From contig NZ_FTOY01000011.1 in assembly GCF_900156885.1 (NCBI RefSeq), forward strand, positions 293,501 through 357,500: a stretch of 64,000 nt of DNA. Direction: 5' to 3'. The translations under genes were made by a program, and so were the position numbers. Source of the DNA: Limosilactobacillus caccae. Its GTDB lineage: Bacteria; Bacillota; Bacilli; Lactobacillales; Lactobacillaceae. Every line of letters starts with the position of its first letter. The stretch's first letter is position 1. Below the pieces are notes generated by a model. That model had not been told where the DNA came from and did no database searches. It saw only the letters and a program-made list of their open reading frames with translations. Shown here one piece after another: positions 61,477 through 64,000 of the stretch.

Positions 61477-62097
61477 TTTGATCAGGCCGACAAGGGCAGG
61501 AATCAAGGTTACCACAATGATTGCGAGAATAATTAGGGAAAAGTGTTCCTGGACGAAAGGGAGGTTACCGAAGAAATAACCACATCCACAACAGAGAAAT
61601 ACCCATGATAGGCAGCCGATAATACTGTAACGGAGAAAGTGGTTGTAAGGGAACCCAGATCCTGCGGCCGCGAATGGCGCAAAGGTCCGGATGATCGGAA
61701 TAAACCGTGCCAAGATAATTGCGGGAGCACCATGCTTTTCAAAAAAGGCTTCTGCCCGGTTTAGACTATCTTTGTCAATTAATTTGCCGAATAAAGAATG
61801 ATTGGAGAGCGTTTTGCCAATTTTGTGACCGATTAAGAAGTTTAATGAGTCACCTCCAAAACAGGCGGTAAGGAAAAGAATGATGAATATCCAAATGTTG
61901 AGGTTGTAACGGGGATCAGCTGCTAATGCGCTGGCGGCAAATAATAACGAGTCACCAGGGAGAAAGGGCATGATCACAGCACCAGTTTCAATAAAGATGA
62001 TTGCAAACAGGATAAGGTAAGTAGCATCACCAAATTGGTTAACAATTTGGATTAAGTGAACATCAATATGTAAAATAAAGTCAATCAGGGTTGCCAA
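61450..62097 (-). CDS. DedA family membrane protein
   Basis: This is a 215-residue protein of the DedA/VTT (SNARE-associated) family, members of which act as flippases for undecaprenyl phosphate or phosphatidyl lipids. Conserved features are FIETGAVIMPFLPGDSLLF (about 36-54), GGDSLNFLIGHKIG (about 80) and the RFIPIIRTFAPFAAG-type motif (FARFIPIIRTFAPFAA near residue 125). SD AAGGAG. Start at the ATG at 62097. Confidence 0.9.
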   Translation of the reverse strand: MATLIDFILHIDVHLIQIVNQFGDATYLILFAIIFIETGAVIMPFLPGDSLLFAASALAADPRYNLNIWIFIILFLTACFGGDSLNFLIGHKIGKTLSNHSLFGKLIDKDSLNRAEAFFEKHGAPAIILARFIPIIRTFAPFAAAGSGFPYNHFLRYSIIGCLSWVFLCCGCGYFFGNLPFVQEHFSLIILAIIVVTLIPALVGLIKSKLGKKSA

Positions 62098-62351
62098 TAG
62101 TTATTCTCCTTTTAATGATAGATAATACTGTTAAAGTGTATCAAGTTAGGAAAAACTTGTGAAGTAGGGGAGGGAAGTTTTAATTAACTTGTTACTTTTA
62201 CTGGTTAGCAGGAACAACAATACAGAAAAACTAGTAAAGAACGATTAACTAAGAGATTACAAATATCAAGGATAAAAAGCGAATGTTTTACCTTAGATAT
62301 GAGAACCTGTTCATGTGCGAAAGAAAGTAAAAGAAAAACTAAAAGAAGTTG
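62098..62351. other. intergenic spacer without recognisable genes
   Basis: This AT-rich stretch separates the DedA start from the first rRNA promoter. I see no open frame with an SD, no tRNA-like fold and no strong terminator. Part of it may hold an UP element for the rRNA promoters. Confidence 0.6.
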
Positions 62352-62380
62352 TTGACAATGCTTGGATTACACGGTATAGT
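62352..62380 (+). promoter_or_regulatory. rRNA operon promoter P1
   Basis: TTGACA (62352-62357), 17 nt spacer, TATAGT (62375-62380). Confidence 0.85.
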
Positions 62381-62443
62381 AATTAACGTTGTCAAAGCAG
62401 TGCTATGCTGCGATGGTTGATGATCACCAATTAAAAATTATTG

Positions 62444-62472
62444 TTGACATCAAGTTGATGACATGATATTCT
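62444..62472 (+). promoter_or_regulatory. rRNA operon promoter P2
   Basis: TTGACA (62444-62449), 17 nt spacer, TATTCT (62467-62472). Confidence 0.8.
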
Positions 62473-62532
62473 AATAAAGTTGCTGATTGAGTTATCAATC
62501 AAAAGAAATTCTGAATTAATTAAAATTTCTTC

Positions 62533-62562
62533 TTGACAAGTTAATCAACGTTATGATAAAAT
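62533..62562 (+). promoter_or_regulatory. rRNA operon promoter P3
   Basis: TTGACA (62533-62538), 18 nt spacer, TAAAAT (62557-62562). The three promoters are spaced about 90 bp apart. Confidence 0.8.
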
Positions 62563-62602
62563 ATAAATGTTGATTGGCTGCTTAATTAGCCAACAAGGTA
62601 GA

Positions 62603-62615
62603 CCTTTGAAAACTG
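62603..62615 (+). promoter_or_regulatory. boxA-like antitermination element in the rRNA leader
   Basis: CCTTTGAAAACTG resembles the boxA core of rRNA leaders (CTTTGAAAACT), used by NusB/NusE antitermination. The rest of the leader to about 62738 should hold the 16S processing stem. Confidence 0.55.
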
Positions 62616-62738
62616 AACAAAGTTTCGACGAATCAAATGTGTAGGGTCTTCAATCATTTATGATTTGAAGCAAAACATTTGCGAAGTCAATTCGCTTAAT
62701 AATTAATTTATTTTAGAGCTTTTCAAGTTCTTATATTT

Positions 62739-64000
<1,262 letters not shown>

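Noticed and set aside
62115..62144. Minus-strand promoter for the DedA gene (TTGATA-18-TATCAT)
   Set aside because: The -10 would put the transcription start at or inside the SD of the gene, so this pair is probably coincidental.

Overview
The window reads as a chromosome segment from a heterofermentative lactobacillus of the genus Limosilactobacillus (reuteri/vaginalis/pontis type). The partial 16S rRNA gene at the right end has the signature of that group by memory comparison, and the gene order (folC-radC-mreBCD, ymfF-ymfH-rodZ-pgsA-cinA-recA-rny, mutSL-ruvAB, alaS-ireB-ruvX, pepQ/ccpA, comG operon) is typical of Lactobacillaceae. The species cannot be fixed from the window alone. Almost everything is intact core genome. 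I see no prophage, insertion sequence, CRISPR array, tRNA gene or obvious pseudogene.

Layout. 1-954 is the 3' end of valS. 1190-8499 is a respiratory block: cytochrome bd oxidase (cydAB), its ABC exporter (cydDC) and a type II NADH dehydrogenase, behind a promoter carrying a Rex-like repeat and a cre-like site. 8625-13332 holds folC, radC and the cell-shape genes mreBCD. 13341-15961 is an amino-acid ABC importer behind an unusual leader: one complete T-box followed by a second antiterminator/terminator unit that lacks its own Stem I. 16062-24760 holds the M16-like pair ymfF/ymfH, rodZ, pgsA, cinA, recA (with a LexA/DinR-type box) and rny. 24842-32880 is the repair block mutS-mutL-ruvA-ruvB, then a strongly diverged tRNA-guanine transglycosylase and yajC. 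32944-42823 holds nrnA, a DEAD-box helicase, T-box-controlled alaS, ireB-ruvX-DUF1292, cvpA, mutS2 and trxA.

42869-52798 contains yslB, murI, the house-cleaning pyrophosphatase, a phosphodiesterase, a CBS protein, a Cof-type HAD phosphatase, an MscS channel, two envelope-associated small proteins, divergent pepQ/ccpA, an unrecognised membrane protein and yebC. 52869-56498 is a complete comGA-GG operon for the competence pseudopilus, followed by a YtxK-like methyltransferase and ackA. 58867-62097 carries a phosphoesterase, yutD, a NagD-like phosphatase, a TIGR01906-type membrane protein and a DedA protein. 62352-64000 is the start of an rRNA operon with three tandem promoters.

The most interesting signal is regulatory. 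The three genes radC, cinA and comGA, tens of kilobases apart, share an upstream element of the form GTG(C/A)A, exactly 12 nt, then TTACGT and an A/T-rich stretch. All three belong to the late competence regulon in streptococci, so I infer an alternative-sigma (ComX/SigH-like) promoter. Other points for a second look are the T-box leader with two terminator decisions, the diverged Tgt at the canonical tgt locus, the apparent CTG start of the YtxK-like methyltransferase, and a leader terminator in front of ymfF.
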